From contig JADJPY010000003.1 of NCBI GenBank assembly GCA_016713005.1, positions 124,001 to 188,000 of the forward strand: a stretch of 64,000 nt of DNA, in the 5' to 3' direction. Source of the DNA: Ramlibacter sp. GTDB taxonomy: Bacteria; Pseudomonadota; Gammaproteobacteria; Burkholderiales; Burkholderiaceae_C. Below the pieces are notes generated by a model. The model saw only the letters and a list, made by a program, of their open reading frames with translations, did not search any database and was not told where the DNA came from. Shown piece by piece: positions 7,183-16,417 of this stretch (position 1 is its first letter; each line of letters opens with the position of its first letter). The translations under genes were made by a program, and so were the position numbers.

Positions 7183-8532
7183 ATGTTTAAAAAGATACTG
7201 GTAGCCAACCGGGGTGAAATCGCCCTGCGGATCCAGCGAGCCTGCCGGGAACTCGGCGTCAAGGCCGTCATGGTGTATTCGGAGGCGGACCGGGAAGCCA
7301 AGTACGTCAAGCTGGCTGAAGAAGCTGTGTGCATCGGCCCAGCCCCGTCCGCGCAAAGCTACCTGAATATGCCGGCCATCATTTCGGCAGCCGAAGTGAC
7401 CGACGCGGAGGCCATCCATCCCGGCTACGGATTCCTCAGCGAAAACGCCGACTTTGCCGAACGCGTGGAAAAGAGCGGCTTCCAGTTCATCGGCCCTACG
7501 CCCGAGAACATCCGCACGATGGGGGACAAGGTGTCCGCCAAGCAGGCCATGATCAAGGCAGGTGTGCCATGCGTGCCCGGCTCCGAAGGCGAATTGCCCG
7601 ATGACCCGGTGCAGATCCGTCGCACGGCCAAGTCCGTGGGTTACCCGGTCATCATCAAGGCTGCCGGTGGCGGTGGCGGGCGCGGCATGCGGGTGGTGCA
7701 TACCGAGGCTGCGTTGGTCAATGCGGTGCAGATGACGAAGGCCGAAGCTGGCGCCGCCTTCAACAACCCGGCCGTGTACATGGAGAAGTTTCTCCAGAAC
7801 CCGCGGCATATTGAAATCCAGATCCTGGCCGACAAGCATCGCAATGCGGTGTACCTGGGCGAACGCGACTGCTCCATGCAACGCCGGCACCAGAAGGTGA
7901 TTGAGGAAGCGCCGGCGCCCGGGATCCCGCGCAAGCTGATCGAGAAGATTGGCGAGCGGTGCGTCGCGGCCTGCAAGAAGATCGGGTACCGCGGTGCCGG
8001 GACGTTCGAATTCCTCTATGAAAACGGCGAGTTCTACTTTATCGAAATGAACACCCGCGTCCAGGTGGAGCATCCGGTGACCGAACTCATTACCGGAGTC
8101 GACATCGTCAAGACGCAGATCATGGTGGCGGCGGGTGAAAAGCTGCCCTTTACCCAGCGCGACATCCAGATCCGCGGCCACGCGATCGAATGCCGCGTCA
8201 ACGCCGAGGATCCGTACAAGTTCGTCCCCTCGCCCGGACGCATCACGATGTGGCATGCACCGGGTGGGCCGGGTGTGCGCGTGGATTCGCACGTCTATAC
8301 CAACTACTTTGTGCCGCCCAACTACGACTCGATGGTGGGCAAGATCATCGTGCATGGCGATACGCGGGAACAGGCGATGGCCAGGATGCGCACGGCGCTG
8401 GCAGAAACCGTGGTTGAAGGCATCAACACCAACATCCCCCTGCACCGCGAACTGATGGTGGACTCGAAGTTCATGGCGGGCGGCACCAATATCCACTATC
8501 TTGAAGAGTGGTTGTCCCACCACAAGCGCTGA
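7183..8532 (+). CDS. accC: Biotin carboxylase subunit of acetyl-CoA carboxylase
   Basis: A 449-residue ATP-grasp enzyme that carboxylates the biotin on AccB using bicarbonate and ATP. The start MFKKILVANRGEIALRI is canonical. The glycine-rich loop KAAGGGGGRGMRVV, the segment ERDCSMQRRHQKVIEEAPAP, and the metal/bicarbonate-binding segment FIEMNTRVQVEHPVTE are all intact. Length matches the family. It forms an operon with accB, and its TGA is followed immediately by the ATG of prmA, with no spacing. Confidence 0.98.
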   Translation: MFKKILVANRGEIALRIQRACRELGVKAVMVYSEADREAKYVKLAEEAVCIGPAPSAQSYLNMPAIISAAEVTDAEAIHPGYGFLSENADFAERVEKSGFQFIGPTPENIRTMGDKVSAKQAMIKAGVPCVPGSEGELPDDPVQIRRTAKSVGYPVIIKAAGGGGGRGMRVVHTEAALVNAVQMTKAEAGAAFNNPAVYMEKFLQNPRHIEIQILADKHRNAVYLGERDCSMQRRHQKVIEEAPAPGIPRKLIEKIGERCVAACKKIGYRGAGTFEFLYENGEFYFIEMNTRVQVEHPVTELITGVDIVKTQIMVAAGEKLPFTQRDIQIRGHAIECRVNAEDPYKFVPSPGRITMWHAPGGPGVRVDSHVYTNYFVPPNYDSMVGKIIVHGDTREQAMARMRTALAETVVEGINTNIPLHRELMVDSKFMAGGTNIHYLEEWLSHHKR

Positions 8533-9414
8533 ATGTTTGAGCTGCGCCTGCTGGCGCCCGCACACCTTGTCGAGACGATGAGCGAGGCGCTCGAGGCCCT
8601 GGACGCATTGAGCGTTTCTGTGGAGGACGCGGACGCCCAGACAGACGCAGAGCAGGCCCTGTTCGGAGAACCGGGAATGCCACCACCACGCGACGGATGG
8701 GAGCGTTCGCGTCTGATGGCCTTGTTTCCCGCCCAGGATGCAGCGGCCGAGGCGGCCGCCCTGCTGCAGGCACAGGACTTCTTCAAGGACTGCCAGGTAC
8801 TCGGCGTGAAGGTGGTTCCGGACGAGGATTGGGTGCGCCTGACGCAGTCGCAGTTTGCGCCCGTGCCGGTTACCGACGAGTTCTGGATTGTTCCGACCTG
8901 GCACGAACCTCCGTCGCAGGCCCGTCAAGTGATCCGCCTTGACCCAGGTCTTGCCTTTGGCACCGGTACACACCCCACCACCCGCATGTGCCTGCGCTGG
9001 ATTGCAAGGACGGACCTGAGAGGCCAGCGGGTGCTGGACTACGGCTGTGGCTCCGGGATCCTCGCCATTGGCGCATCCAGGTATGGTGCGGTTGACATTG
9101 ATGCAGTTGACATCGATGCGGGAGCTGTCGCTTCCGCCCAGGCCAATGCCGAGGCCAATCATGTGAACCTCAGGGTGGGCCTGCCGGAGCAGGCCCGTGG
9201 CGAGTACCAGACCGTCCTGGCGAATATCCTGGCAACGCCCCTGAAAATGCTGGCCCCATTGCTTTGTGGACATGTCGCGCCAGCCGGACACCTTGTGCTC
9301 GCGGGAATCCTGGAGCGCCAGGCGGCTGAATTGAAAGAAGCTTATGCGCCCTGGGTCACACTGGAAGTCAGTGACCACGAAGACGGCTGGATCCTGATGA
9401 CGGCCACGCGCTGA
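8533..9414 (+). CDS. prmA: Ribosomal protein L11 methyltransferase
   Basis: A 293-residue class I SAM-dependent methyltransferase that trimethylates ribosomal protein L11. Motifs are LDPGLAFGTGTHPTTRMCL, the SAM loop VLDYGCGSGILAIGASRYGA, and VLANILATPLKMLAPLL, the Asn-containing catalytic motif. The start codon abuts the accC stop, which suggests translation by re-initiation. A small duplication, DIDAVDIDA, is present at the end of the SAM-binding beta strand; homologues usually have a single AVDID. It closes the accB-accC-prmA operon, an arrangement common in betaproteobacteria. Confidence 0.96.
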   Translation: MFELRLLAPAHLVETMSEALEALDALSVSVEDADAQTDAEQALFGEPGMPPPRDGWERSRLMALFPAQDAAAEAAALLQAQDFFKDCQVLGVKVVPDEDWVRLTQSQFAPVPVTDEFWIVPTWHEPPSQARQVIRLDPGLAFGTGTHPTTRMCLRWIARTDLRGQRVLDYGCGSGILAIGASRYGAVDIDAVDIDAGAVASAQANAEANHVNLRVGLPEQARGEYQTVLANILATPLKMLAPLLCGHVAPAGHLVLAGILERQAAELKEAYAPWVTLEVSDHEDGWILMTATR

Positions 9415-9467
9415 GGGTGTCTGCGGATTCCGGCACTCTACAATCCGCCACTACCTTCCTGTTGCGC

Positions 9468-10412
9468 ATGAGCCTGATTACACGCTGTCCGGACTGCGGG
9501 ACGATGTTCAAAGTGGTGTCCGACCAGCTGCGGATATCCGACGGCTGGGTTCGCTGTGGCCATTGTTCGGGCATTTTTGATGCGGCGGTTCACCTGCAGC
9601 CCGAGCCAGCGGCGGAAGATCTCCCGACAAGGGACGCCGAATCTCACGACCTTCAACAACCAGATCCTCTTGAGGCGGCTGGAATTCATCCCAATGTGAC
9701 GGAAGCAGTGTCCGATGACCCGGAGCCCGACGCCAAAAGTCACGCGAAGGGGGAAGCGGGTTCGGACGAAGGAGCCGTGGATGCCGGGGGGGACGGAGAT
9801 CACGAGGAACCTGAACCGGCCAAGGCGGGCCCAGAAAAAGCAGACCTGGCGCAGGCGCACGAAATTTCCGCGGACTCCGGAGATATCGGATTCGTCCGGC
9901 AGGCTCGGCGGCGCCAGCTTTGGCAGTCGCCGGCTGTTCGTGCAATTCTTTGGGTGATTTCCCTGGCCCTGATCCTGTTGCTGGCCACTCAGGTGACTGT
10001 GCACGAGAGAGACCGGTTGGCGGCAATGGATCCCCGATTGAAGGCGCCACTCGACGCAATGTGCGTGTATGTTGGTTGCGCCGTTTCCCCTTTGCGGCAA
10101 ATCGAATCCATCGTGATAGATGGATCGTCGTTCAACAAGCTGCGCAACGGGGACTACAAGCTCAGCCTGTTGCTGCGCAACAGCGGAGCTGTCCAGGTCG
10201 CGGTGCCAGCACTTGAACTTGCGCTGACCGACACGCGTGACCAGACTGTCCTGCGAAAGATCCTGACCCTGGCGGAACTGGGCTTCGCAAGCTCCGTCCT
10301 TGGGCCAGGTGAAGAATGGAATGCAGCAGTGGTCATCCGGGTTTCCGGCGCCGCCGTCAATGGCGAGGCGGTTCGAGTGGCCGGGTACCGGGTGCTGGCG
10401 TTTTATCCCTGA
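9468..10412 (+). CDS. Zinc-ribbon, DUF3426-type membrane protein
   Basis: A 314-residue protein with an N-terminal MJ0042-type zinc ribbon (CPDC at about residues 7-10 and CGHC at about 31-34), an acidic, low-complexity linker (about residues 45-145), one transmembrane helix (about 160-182, ILWVISLALILLLATQV) and a C-terminal DUF3426 domain of the kind predicted to face the periplasm. The ATG at 9468 is preferred to a GTG at 9417, because it starts exactly at the ribbon and a TACAAT -10-like hexamer lies at 9439-9444. The function of the family is unknown. It lies between prmA and a PfkB kinase gene, 14 bases upstream of the latter. Confidence 0.85.
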   Translation: MSLITRCPDCGTMFKVVSDQLRISDGWVRCGHCSGIFDAAVHLQPEPAAEDLPTRDAESHDLQQPDPLEAAGIHPNVTEAVSDDPEPDAKSHAKGEAGSDEGAVDAGGDGDHEEPEPAKAGPEKADLAQAHEISADSGDIGFVRQARRRQLWQSPAVRAILWVISLALILLLATQVTVHERDRLAAMDPRLKAPLDAMCVYVGCAVSPLRQIESIVIDGSSFNKLRNGDYKLSLLLRNSGAVQVAVPALELALTDTRDQTVLRKILTLAELGFASSVLGPGEEWNAAVVIRVSGAAVNGEAVRVAGYRVLAFYP

Positions 10413-10426
10413 AGAGAGGAAGTCCG

Positions 10427-11329
10427 ATGTCCGCGCTTATTTGCGGTTCACTTGCGTTTGACACCATCATGACCTTCGAGGGCAGGTTTGCAGACCAGAT
10501 CCTGCCGGGTCAGCTGCATATCCTGAATGTCTCGTTTCTCGTTCCGGGGCTCAGGCGTGATTTCGGCGGCTGTGCTGGAAACATCGCGTACAGCTTGCGC
10601 ATGCTGGGAGGAGACCCGATTCCCGTTGCCACGTTGGGTGCCGACGGCGCGGGGTACCTGGAGAGGCTGAAGATGCTGGGCATCAGCACTGAATTCGTGC
10701 GAGAAGTGCAGGATTCGTACACGGCTCAGGCAATGATCATGACCGATCGGGACAACAACCAGATCACTGCATTTCATCCCGGCGCCATGACGCATGCGCA
10801 CACGACGCGAATCGTGCCGACGCCAGATCGCAAGATTGGGATCATTTCTCCCGACGGGCGCGATGCCATGTTGCAACACGCGCGCCAGTTTCACGATGCG
10901 GGGATTCCGTTTGTTTTTGACCCTGGACAGGGACTCCCGATGTTCGACGGGGTGGAACTGAACCAGTTTATCGATCAGGCGACGTGGGTCACGGTGAACG
11001 ACTATGAGGGCAAGATGCTGTCCGAAAGGACGGGCATGGACAGCGCCGAGATTTCGCGGCGCGTTCGTGGCCTGGTCGTGACGTTGGGCGGGGAAGGCTG
11101 TGAAGTCTGGGTCGATGGGGTGAGGACACTTGTGCCACCAATAAAGGCGAGCGAGGTGGTCGATCCGACGGGCTGTGGCGATGCTTGGCGCGGCGCTCTG
11201 CTGTACGGGCTTGAGCGCGGGTGGCCGCTCGATCAATGTGCCCGATTGGGAAATCGCGTCGGATCAATCAAGATAGCAAGCCGCGGGCCGCAGAACTACG
11301 TATTGCCGCCCGGGGTGGTTGAGGCCTGA
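10427..11329 (+). CDS. PfkB-family carbohydrate or adenosine kinase
   Basis: A 300-residue ribokinase-fold sugar or nucleoside kinase. It begins MSALICGSLAFDTIM, contains the glycine pair FGGCAGNIAYSLRMLGGDP near residues 45-65, and ends with the signature DPTGCGDAWRGALLYGL, which holds the catalytic Asp. This variant (DPTG rather than DTTGAGD) is seen in adenosine-kinase-like members of the family. The start has a GAGAGGAAG ribosome binding site. The substrate cannot be determined from sequence. The gene is separated from the histone-like gene by a strong hairpin that ends the opposite transcript. Confidence 0.88.
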   Translation: MSALICGSLAFDTIMTFEGRFADQILPGQLHILNVSFLVPGLRRDFGGCAGNIAYSLRMLGGDPIPVATLGADGAGYLERLKMLGISTEFVREVQDSYTAQAMIMTDRDNNQITAFHPGAMTHAHTTRIVPTPDRKIGIISPDGRDAMLQHARQFHDAGIPFVFDPGQGLPMFDGVELNQFIDQATWVTVNDYEGKMLSERTGMDSAEISRRVRGLVVTLGGEGCEVWVDGVRTLVPPIKASEVVDPTGCGDAWRGALLYGLERGWPLDQCARLGNRVGSIKIASRGPQNYVLPPGVVEA

Positions 11330-11343
11330 CCAGCCGTTGCCAA

Positions 11344-11376
11344 TGAAAAAGCCCGATGCGCGGGCGCATCGGGCTT
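11344..11376 (-). terminator. Rho-independent terminator of the histone H1-like gene
   Basis: A perfect 12-bp stem, AAGCCCGATGCG (11349-11360) and CGCATCGGGCTT (11365-11376), encloses a CGGG loop. On the minus strand the stem is followed by a run of five T (partly within the stem), so it should terminate minus-strand transcription 25 bases after the stop of the histone-like gene. It may also slow transcription from the PfkB gene, although that side lacks a T-run. Confidence 0.85.
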
Positions 11377-11400
11377 GAAGCGGAAATCCGCTGTTCCCGC

Positions 11401-11835
11401 TCAGGGCTTGCTGGCCGTCGGAAACGGCCAAGCTGCTTGCGGGTTCAGAGTGGTCTGAGCCGCAGGAGCAGCGGGAGCGGCTGCTGCTTTGGCAGCGGGT
11501 GCTTTCGCTGCTTTCTTCGCAGCGGGCTTTTTCGCTGCTTTCTTCGCCGCAGGCTTTTTGGCGGCCTTTTTGGCAGCGGGCTTTTTGGCGGCCTTTTTGG
11601 CAGCCGGCTTCTTCGCTGCGGCCTTCTTGGCGGCCGGTTTCTTGGCGGCTACCTTCTTGGCTGCTGGCTTCTTCGCTGCGGCCTTCTTGGCGGCCGGTTT
11701 CTTGGCGGCTACCTTCTTGGCTGCTGGCTTCTTCGCTGCGGCCTTCTTGGCGGCCGGTTTCTTGGCGGCTACCTTCTTGGCTGCCGGTTTCTTCGCTGCG
11801 GCCTTCTTGGCGGCCGGTTTCTTTGCAGTTGCCAT
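11401..11835 (-). CDS. Histone H1-like Ala/Lys/Pro-repeat DNA-binding protein
   Basis: A 144-residue very basic protein made almost entirely of PAAKKAAAKK-type repeats (about residues 5-115), followed by an Ala-rich stretch and a short non-repetitive tail (TLNPQAAWPFPTASKP). Such proteins resemble the C-terminal tail of eukaryotic histone H1, bind DNA non-specifically and are common in Burkholderiales. The start MATAKKPAAKK has an AAGGAGT ribosome binding site. The coding DNA holds a near-perfect 60-bp tandem repeat (separate entry), so repeat number may vary between strains. A strong terminator follows. The precise biological role is not known. Confidence 0.9.
   Translation of the reverse strand: MATAKKPAAKKAAAKKPAAKKVAAKKPAAKKAAAKKPAAKKVAAKKPAAKKAAAKKPAAKKVAAKKPAAKKAAAKKPAAKKAAKKPAAKKAAKKPAAKKAAKKPAAKKAAKAPAAKAAAAPAAPAAQTTLNPQAAWPFPTASKP
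11599..11820. repeat. 60-bp tandem repeat within the histone-like gene
   Basis: Units at 11641-11700 and 11701-11760 are identical, the unit at 11761-11820 differs at two positions, and a partial unit precedes at about 11599-11640. Each unit encodes 20 residues of the KKPAAKK pattern. Near-identity at silent positions points to recent unit duplication. Confidence 0.9.
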
Positions 11836-11908
11836 TTCTTACTCCTTGATCAAGTTGAAAAATTTCAACCTAAGAAGCACTTCATGCCTGTTGGAGGGCG
11901 CGAAGTGA

Positions 11909-11943
11909 TTCATGGCGTTGAGCTCGAAGCCCAGCGCCATGAA
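11909..11943 (-). other. Hairpin between nrdB and the histone-like gene
   Basis: TTCATGGCG (11909-11917) and CGCCATGAA (11935-11943) are perfect complements, and the inner bases extend the stem with two mismatches to a CGA loop. It lies about 80 bases after the nrdB stop codon. There is no T-run on either side, so it may protect the nrdB 3' end or act as a poor terminator. The gap of 185 bases also must hold the promoter of the histone-like gene, which I could not place. Confidence 0.4.
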
Positions 11944-12020
11944 CACGGGAGCACTTGCTGTCGCCTGGCTCTTTGGCCCGATCTCCAGCTTGTGCAAAAC
12001 TTGAATTCATCGCAGTTGAC

Positions 12021-13268
12021 TCAGTCCCAGGAAAGCGCACCACCCGACTGATACTCGATCACGCGGGTTTCGAAGAAGTTGCGCTCTTTCTTCAGGTCAA
12101 TCATTTCGCTCATCCAGGGGAACGGGTTGGTCTCGTTCGGGAAGAGCTCTTCAAGGCCGATCTGGGTGGCACGGCGGTTGGCGATATAGCGAAGGTAGCC
12201 CTTGAACATGGAAGCGTTCATGCCAAGCACACCACGCGGCATCGTGTCCTCGGCGTATTTGTACTCAAGCTCGACCGCCTTCTGGAACAGTGCCTTGATC
12301 TCGCTTTTGAACTCCGGCGTCCACAAGTGCGGGTTCTCCAGCTTGAGCTGATTGATCAGGTCGATCCCAAAATTGCAGTGCATGGACTCGTCACGCAGGA
12401 TGTACTGGTACTGCTCGGCGGCACCGGTCATCTTGTTCTGGCGGCCCAGCGCAAGGATCTGGGTGAAGCCCACGTAAAAGAACAAGCCTTCCATCAGGCA
12501 CGCGAACACGATCAGGCTCTTGAGAAGCGTTTGGTCAGCTTCCGGCGTACCCGTTCGAAAGCCCGGGTCCATGATTGCCTCGATGAACGGGATCAGGAAC
12601 TGATCCTTCTCACGGATGGACTGAATTTCGTTATAGGCGTTGAAGATCTCGCTTTCGTCCAGACCCAGCGACTCCACGATGTATTGGTAGGCGTGCGTAT
12701 GAATGGCCTCTTCAAACGCCTGGCGAAGCAGGAATTGGCGACATTCGGGGGCGGTGATATGGCGGTAGGTGCCCAGAACGATGTTGTTGGCGGCCAGCGA
12801 GTCGGCGGTGACGAAGAAGCCGAGGTTGCGCTTGATGATGCGGCGCTCGTCGTCGGTCAAACCGTTCGGGTCCTTCCACAACGCGATGTCGCGCGTCATG
12901 TTCACTTCTTGCGGCATCCAGTGGTTGGCGCATGTGGCCAGATACTTTTCCCAAGCCCACTTGTATTTGAAAGGCACAAGCTGGTTGACGTCTGTCTGAC
13001 CATTGATGATGCGCTTGTCTGCAGCATTCACCCTGCGCTGGTTGACGACGGCTACTGCGGCGCGAGCCACGGGTTGAGCCGGTGCGACGCGCACTACAGC
13101 GCCATCGTCCAGAGTCCGCAATGCAGGCTGGTGGATAGAAGCGGGTGAATTTGGCAGAGACGAGGCGGTGGTCTCGCGGAGGGAGTGAGGCACCTCGCGA
13201 CTCGTGAGCGAATCGCTTTGCAAGGCTGTTGGCAATGAGGGCTTGACTTCTTCGTCCCAGGTCAACAT
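12021..13268 (-). CDS. nrdB: Ribonucleotide reductase class Ia, beta subunit
   Basis: A 415-residue R2 protein that houses the di-iron/tyrosyl radical centre of aerobic ribonucleotide reductase. Iron ligands are seen in MPQEVNMTRDIALW, in FEEAIHTHAYQYIVESLG (which also contains the candidate radical Tyr) and in RDESMHCNFGIDLI. The N-terminus starts MLTWDEEVKPS; a stretch of about 60 residues before the ferritin-like core is longer than in E. coli. The Tyr position argues against a Tyr-less class Ic type. nrdA lies 117 bases upstream, so the two are probably co-transcribed from the NrdR-controlled promoter. Confidence 0.96.
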   Translation of the reverse strand: MLTWDEEVKPSLPTALQSDSLTSREVPHSLRETTASSLPNSPASIHQPALRTLDDGAVVRVAPAQPVARAAVAVVNQRRVNAADKRIINGQTDVNQLVPFKYKWAWEKYLATCANHWMPQEVNMTRDIALWKDPNGLTDDERRIIKRNLGFFVTADSLAANNIVLGTYRHITAPECRQFLLRQAFEEAIHTHAYQYIVESLGLDESEIFNAYNEIQSIREKDQFLIPFIEAIMDPGFRTGTPEADQTLLKSLIVFACLMEGLFFYVGFTQILALGRQNKMTGAAEQYQYILRDESMHCNFGIDLINQLKLENPHLWTPEFKSEIKALFQKAVELEYKYAEDTMPRGVLGMNASMFKGYLRYIANRRATQIGLEELFPNETNPFPWMSEMIDLKKERNFFETRVIEYQSGGALSWD

Positions 13269-13385
13269 AAGTTTTCCAATGCGTGAATTATGTGAGCAGT
13301 GCTGCGAAATGAAAAGTGTTCATTCACATCAGTGCCCTGTTTTGTTGCGCTATTGCATCGATGCCGATTGGCCTGCAATGCACGC

Positions 13386-16292
13386 TCACTGGCAGGCCTC
13401 GCAAGTCGGGTCATCGATCGCACAGAATTTGATGTCGGTCGCCGGGGTGGCGTTCATCTGCGCCTGCGCTGCCGCGGCCGCAGCATCGAGTGCGCTCACA
13501 CCACCGCTCGAACCGCCCGAAGAAACCGCGTTGAGGCGCCCAGAAGTCACGGTTGATTTCTCGGTCTGCGTCGCGCTGATGGTACGCAGGTAATAGGTGG
13601 TTTTCAGACCACGCACCCAGGCCAACTTGTAGGTGTCGTCGAGCTTCTTGCCCGACACACCCGCCATGTAGATGTTGAGCGACTGGGCCTGGTCGATCCA
13701 TTTCTGGCGGCGCGCGGCAGCTTCCACCAGCCAGGTGGTTTCCACCTCGAAGGCCGTTGCGTACAGGGCCTTGATCTCCTGAGGCACGCGGTCGATCGGA
13801 CGCAGCGAACCGTCGAAGTGCTTCAGGTCCATGACCATCACGTCGTCCCACAGACCCAGGCGCTTGAGGTCGCGCACAAGGTAGTGGTTGATCACGGTGA
13901 ACTCGCCTGAAAGATTGGACTTGACCGAGAGGTTGCCAAAGCATGGCTCGATTGACGCATCCACACCGATGATGTTGGAGATGGTCGCGGTTGGTGCAAT
14001 GGCCACGCAATTGGAGTTGCGCATGCCGTCCCTGGCGATCTTCTGGCGCAGGGCATCCCAGTCCAGGGTGGCGGACCTGTCCACTTCCACATATCCGCCA
14101 CGGGCCTGGGAAAGCAGGTCCAGTGTGTCCAGCGGCAGGATGCCCTTGTCCCACAGTGAACCCTTGTAGCTGGAGTACTTGCCGCGTTCGCGGGCCAGCT
14201 CGGTGGAGGCCCAGTAAGCGTGATAGCAGACGGCTTCCATGGAGCGGTCTGCGAATTCCACGGCCTGCTCGGACGAATAGGGAATGCGCAGCTCGTACAG
14301 CGCATCCTGGAAGCCCATTACCCCGAGGCCAACAGGGCGGTGACGCATGTTGGAGTCACGGGCCTTCTTGACTGCGTAGTAGTTGATGTCGATCACGTTG
14401 TCGAGCATCCGCATGGCTGTGGTGATGGTCTTCTTGAGCTTTTCCTGGTCCATCTGCCCGTCCTTCAGGTGCTGGAGCAGGTTGACTGAGCCCAGGTTGC
14501 AGACAGCCGTTTCCGTGTCGCTGGTGTTCAGGGTGATTTCGGTGCACAGATTGGACGAATGCACCACGCCGGCGTGCTGCTGGGGCGAGCGCACGTTGCA
14601 GGCATCCTTGAAGGTGATCCATGGATGACCGGTCTCGAACAACATCGTGAGCATCTTGCGCCACATGTCGGCGGCCTGCACCGTTTTGCTGGGCTTGATC
14701 TCGCCGCGCTTGGCTTTCTCTTCGTAGGCGACGTAGGCCTTCTCGAAGTCGGCGCCGAACTTGTCATGCAGGTCTGGAACGTTTGACGGCGAGAACAAGG
14801 TCCACTCGCCCTTTTCCATGACACGGCGCATGAACAGGTCGGGGATCCAGTTGGCCGTGTTCATGTCGTGCGTGCGACGGCGGTCGTCGCCGGTGTTTTT
14901 GCGCAACTCCAGGAACTCCTCCATGTCCAGGTGCCACGTCTCCAGGTAGGTGCAGACTGCGCCCTTGCGCTTGCCGCCCTGGTTCACGGCCACCGCTGTG
15001 TCGTTGACCACCTTGAGGAATGGCACCACGCCCTGCGACTCGCCGTTGGTGCCCTTGATGTGCGAGCCCAGGGCGCGCACGCGCGTCCAGTCATTGCCCA
15101 GGCCGCCGGCGAACTTGGACAGCAGGGCGTTTTCCTTGATCGACTCGTAAATGCCGTCCAGGTCGTCCGGCACGGTGGTCAGGTAGCAGCTGGACAGCTG
15201 CGAGCGCAGCGTGCCGCTGTTGAACAACGTGGGCGTGGACGACATGAAGTCAAAGCTGGAAAGCACCTCGTAGAACTCGATGGCGCGAGCCTCGCGGTCT
15301 ATTTCGTTAAGGGCCAGGCCCATGGCCACGCGCATGAAGAAGGCCTGTGGCAACTCGATGCGGGTCTTGCGCACGTGCAGGAAATAGCGGTCGTACAGGG
15401 TCTGCAGACCCAGGTAGTCGAACTTGAGATCACGCTCAGTCTTCAGCGCAGCACCCAGGCGCTTCAGGTCGAACTGCAGCAGCTTTTCGTCCAGCAGCTC
15501 GTTGTCCACGCCCTTCTTGATGAAGCCGGGGAAGTAGTCGGCGTAGGCATCCTTCATGTCCGCGGGCGCGATGTCGCGTGCCAGCACTTCCTTGAAGATG
15601 GTGTGCAGCAGCAGCCGGGCGGTGGCGTAGGTGTAATCGGGGTCTTTCTCGATCAGCGTGCGGGAGGCAAGGATCGACGCCTTGTAGACCTCGTCCATGG
15701 GAACGCCGTCGTAAAGATTGCGCATCGTTTCCGCGACGATCGGCTCGGGCCGAATGTCGGCGCCAAGGCCCGCGCAGGCGGATTCGATCAGGGACTTGAG
15801 CTGATCCAGATCCAGCGCGACGCGCTGCCCGCCGTCCAGTACATGCAAGAGGGGCGCCTTGGGCGCTTCCTGGACCGCCTGCCGGGCGCGTTCCTGCGCA
15901 CGCCTTTCGCGATAGAGCACGTACGCGCGGGCGATCTCGTGATGGCCTCCGCGCATCAGGCCCAATTCCACGTGGTCCTGAACGTCCTCGATGTGAAACG
16001 TGCCGCCACCGGGACGTGAGCGTACAAGGGCACGAATCACCACTTGTGTAAGCCCATCAACAGTCTCGCGTACGCTGGCCGATGCCGCACCCTGAGTGCC
16101 GTGAACGGCCAGGAAGGCCTTCATCATGGCGACGGCGATTTTTGCCGGCTCAAATGGCACCACCGCGCCGTTGCGCCGGATGATCTGGTAGTTGGTGAGC
16201 GGGTTGGTGCCGGTGTTGGAGTGCTCGGAGCCCGGGTGGATGGCCATGGCATTGGTGATGACGGTGTTTTCCGAGCTCAGGACTGCGTGCAT
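13386..16292 (-). CDS. nrdA: Ribonucleotide reductase class Ia, alpha subunit
   Basis: A 968-residue R1 catalytic subunit that reduces ribonucleoside diphosphates. An ATP-cone (allosteric activity site) covers about residues 30-125, starting at NYQIIRRNGAVVPFEPAKIA. The catalytic region shows SSCYLTTVPD, the NLCTEITLNTSDTETAVCNLG segment with the finger-loop Cys, and a typical barrel. The C-terminus ends CAIDDPTCEACQ, carrying the redox-shuttle CxxC pair after a long Ala/Gly/Ser linker. The ATG at 16292 is chosen over a GTG at 16310 because AGAGGAAG fits as its ribosome binding site. Two NrdR boxes lie upstream. Confidence 0.96.
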   Translation of the reverse strand: MHAVLSSENTVITNAMAIHPGSEHSNTGTNPLTNYQIIRRNGAVVPFEPAKIAVAMMKAFLAVHGTQGAASASVRETVDGLTQVVIRALVRSRPGGGTFHIEDVQDHVELGLMRGGHHEIARAYVLYRERRAQERARQAVQEAPKAPLLHVLDGGQRVALDLDQLKSLIESACAGLGADIRPEPIVAETMRNLYDGVPMDEVYKASILASRTLIEKDPDYTYATARLLLHTIFKEVLARDIAPADMKDAYADYFPGFIKKGVDNELLDEKLLQFDLKRLGAALKTERDLKFDYLGLQTLYDRYFLHVRKTRIELPQAFFMRVAMGLALNEIDREARAIEFYEVLSSFDFMSSTPTLFNSGTLRSQLSSCYLTTVPDDLDGIYESIKENALLSKFAGGLGNDWTRVRALGSHIKGTNGESQGVVPFLKVVNDTAVAVNQGGKRKGAVCTYLETWHLDMEEFLELRKNTGDDRRRTHDMNTANWIPDLFMRRVMEKGEWTLFSPSNVPDLHDKFGADFEKAYVAYEEKAKRGEIKPSKTVQAADMWRKMLTMLFETGHPWITFKDACNVRSPQQHAGVVHSSNLCTEITLNTSDTETAVCNLGSVNLLQHLKDGQMDQEKLKKTITTAMRMLDNVIDINYYAVKKARDSNMRHRPVGLGVMGFQDALYELRIPYSSEQAVEFADRSMEAVCYHAYWASTELARERGKYSSYKGSLWDKGILPLDTLDLLSQARGGYVEVDRSATLDWDALRQKIARDGMRNSNCVAIAPTATISNIIGVDASIEPCFGNLSVKSNLSGEFTVINHYLVRDLKRLGLWDDVMVMDLKHFDGSLRPIDRVPQEIKALYATAFEVETTWLVEAAARRQKWIDQAQSLNIYMAGVSGKKLDDTYKLAWVRGLKTTYYLRTISATQTEKSTVTSGRLNAVSSGGSSGGVSALDAAAAAAQAQMNATPATDIKFCAIDDPTCEACQ

Positions 16293-16385
16293 TGCTTCCT
16301 CTTCTTTCACTTTTATGTAGTTTCTTCAAAGACCGCCTTGGTGCCGTCCGGGCCAAAGGGGCGCATGGGTCTTTGGATGGCCTGC

Positions 16386-16401
16386 ACACTATATCTGGGG
16401 T
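16386..16401. promoter_or_regulatory. NrdR box 1 of nrdAB
   Basis: ACACTATATCTGGGGT fits the NrdR consensus (acaCwAtATaTwGtgt) with mismatches only in the right half. It lies about 94 bases upstream of the nrdA ATG. NrdR represses ribonucleotide reductase genes in many bacteria. Confidence 0.65.
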
Positions 16402-16417
16402 CTCGGAGCTTTTCAAG

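Noticed and set aside
6700..9378. An 892-codon open frame on the minus strand opposite accB-accC-prmA
   Set aside because: It mirrors the codon pattern of three well-identified genes, its translation is rich in His, Arg and Asp without family motifs, and such antisense frames are common in GC-rich DNA.
11599..11820. Possible CRISPR-like array
   Set aside because: The units are contiguous 60-bp tandem repeats without spacers and lie inside a protein-coding gene with the expected Lys/Ala/Pro pattern.
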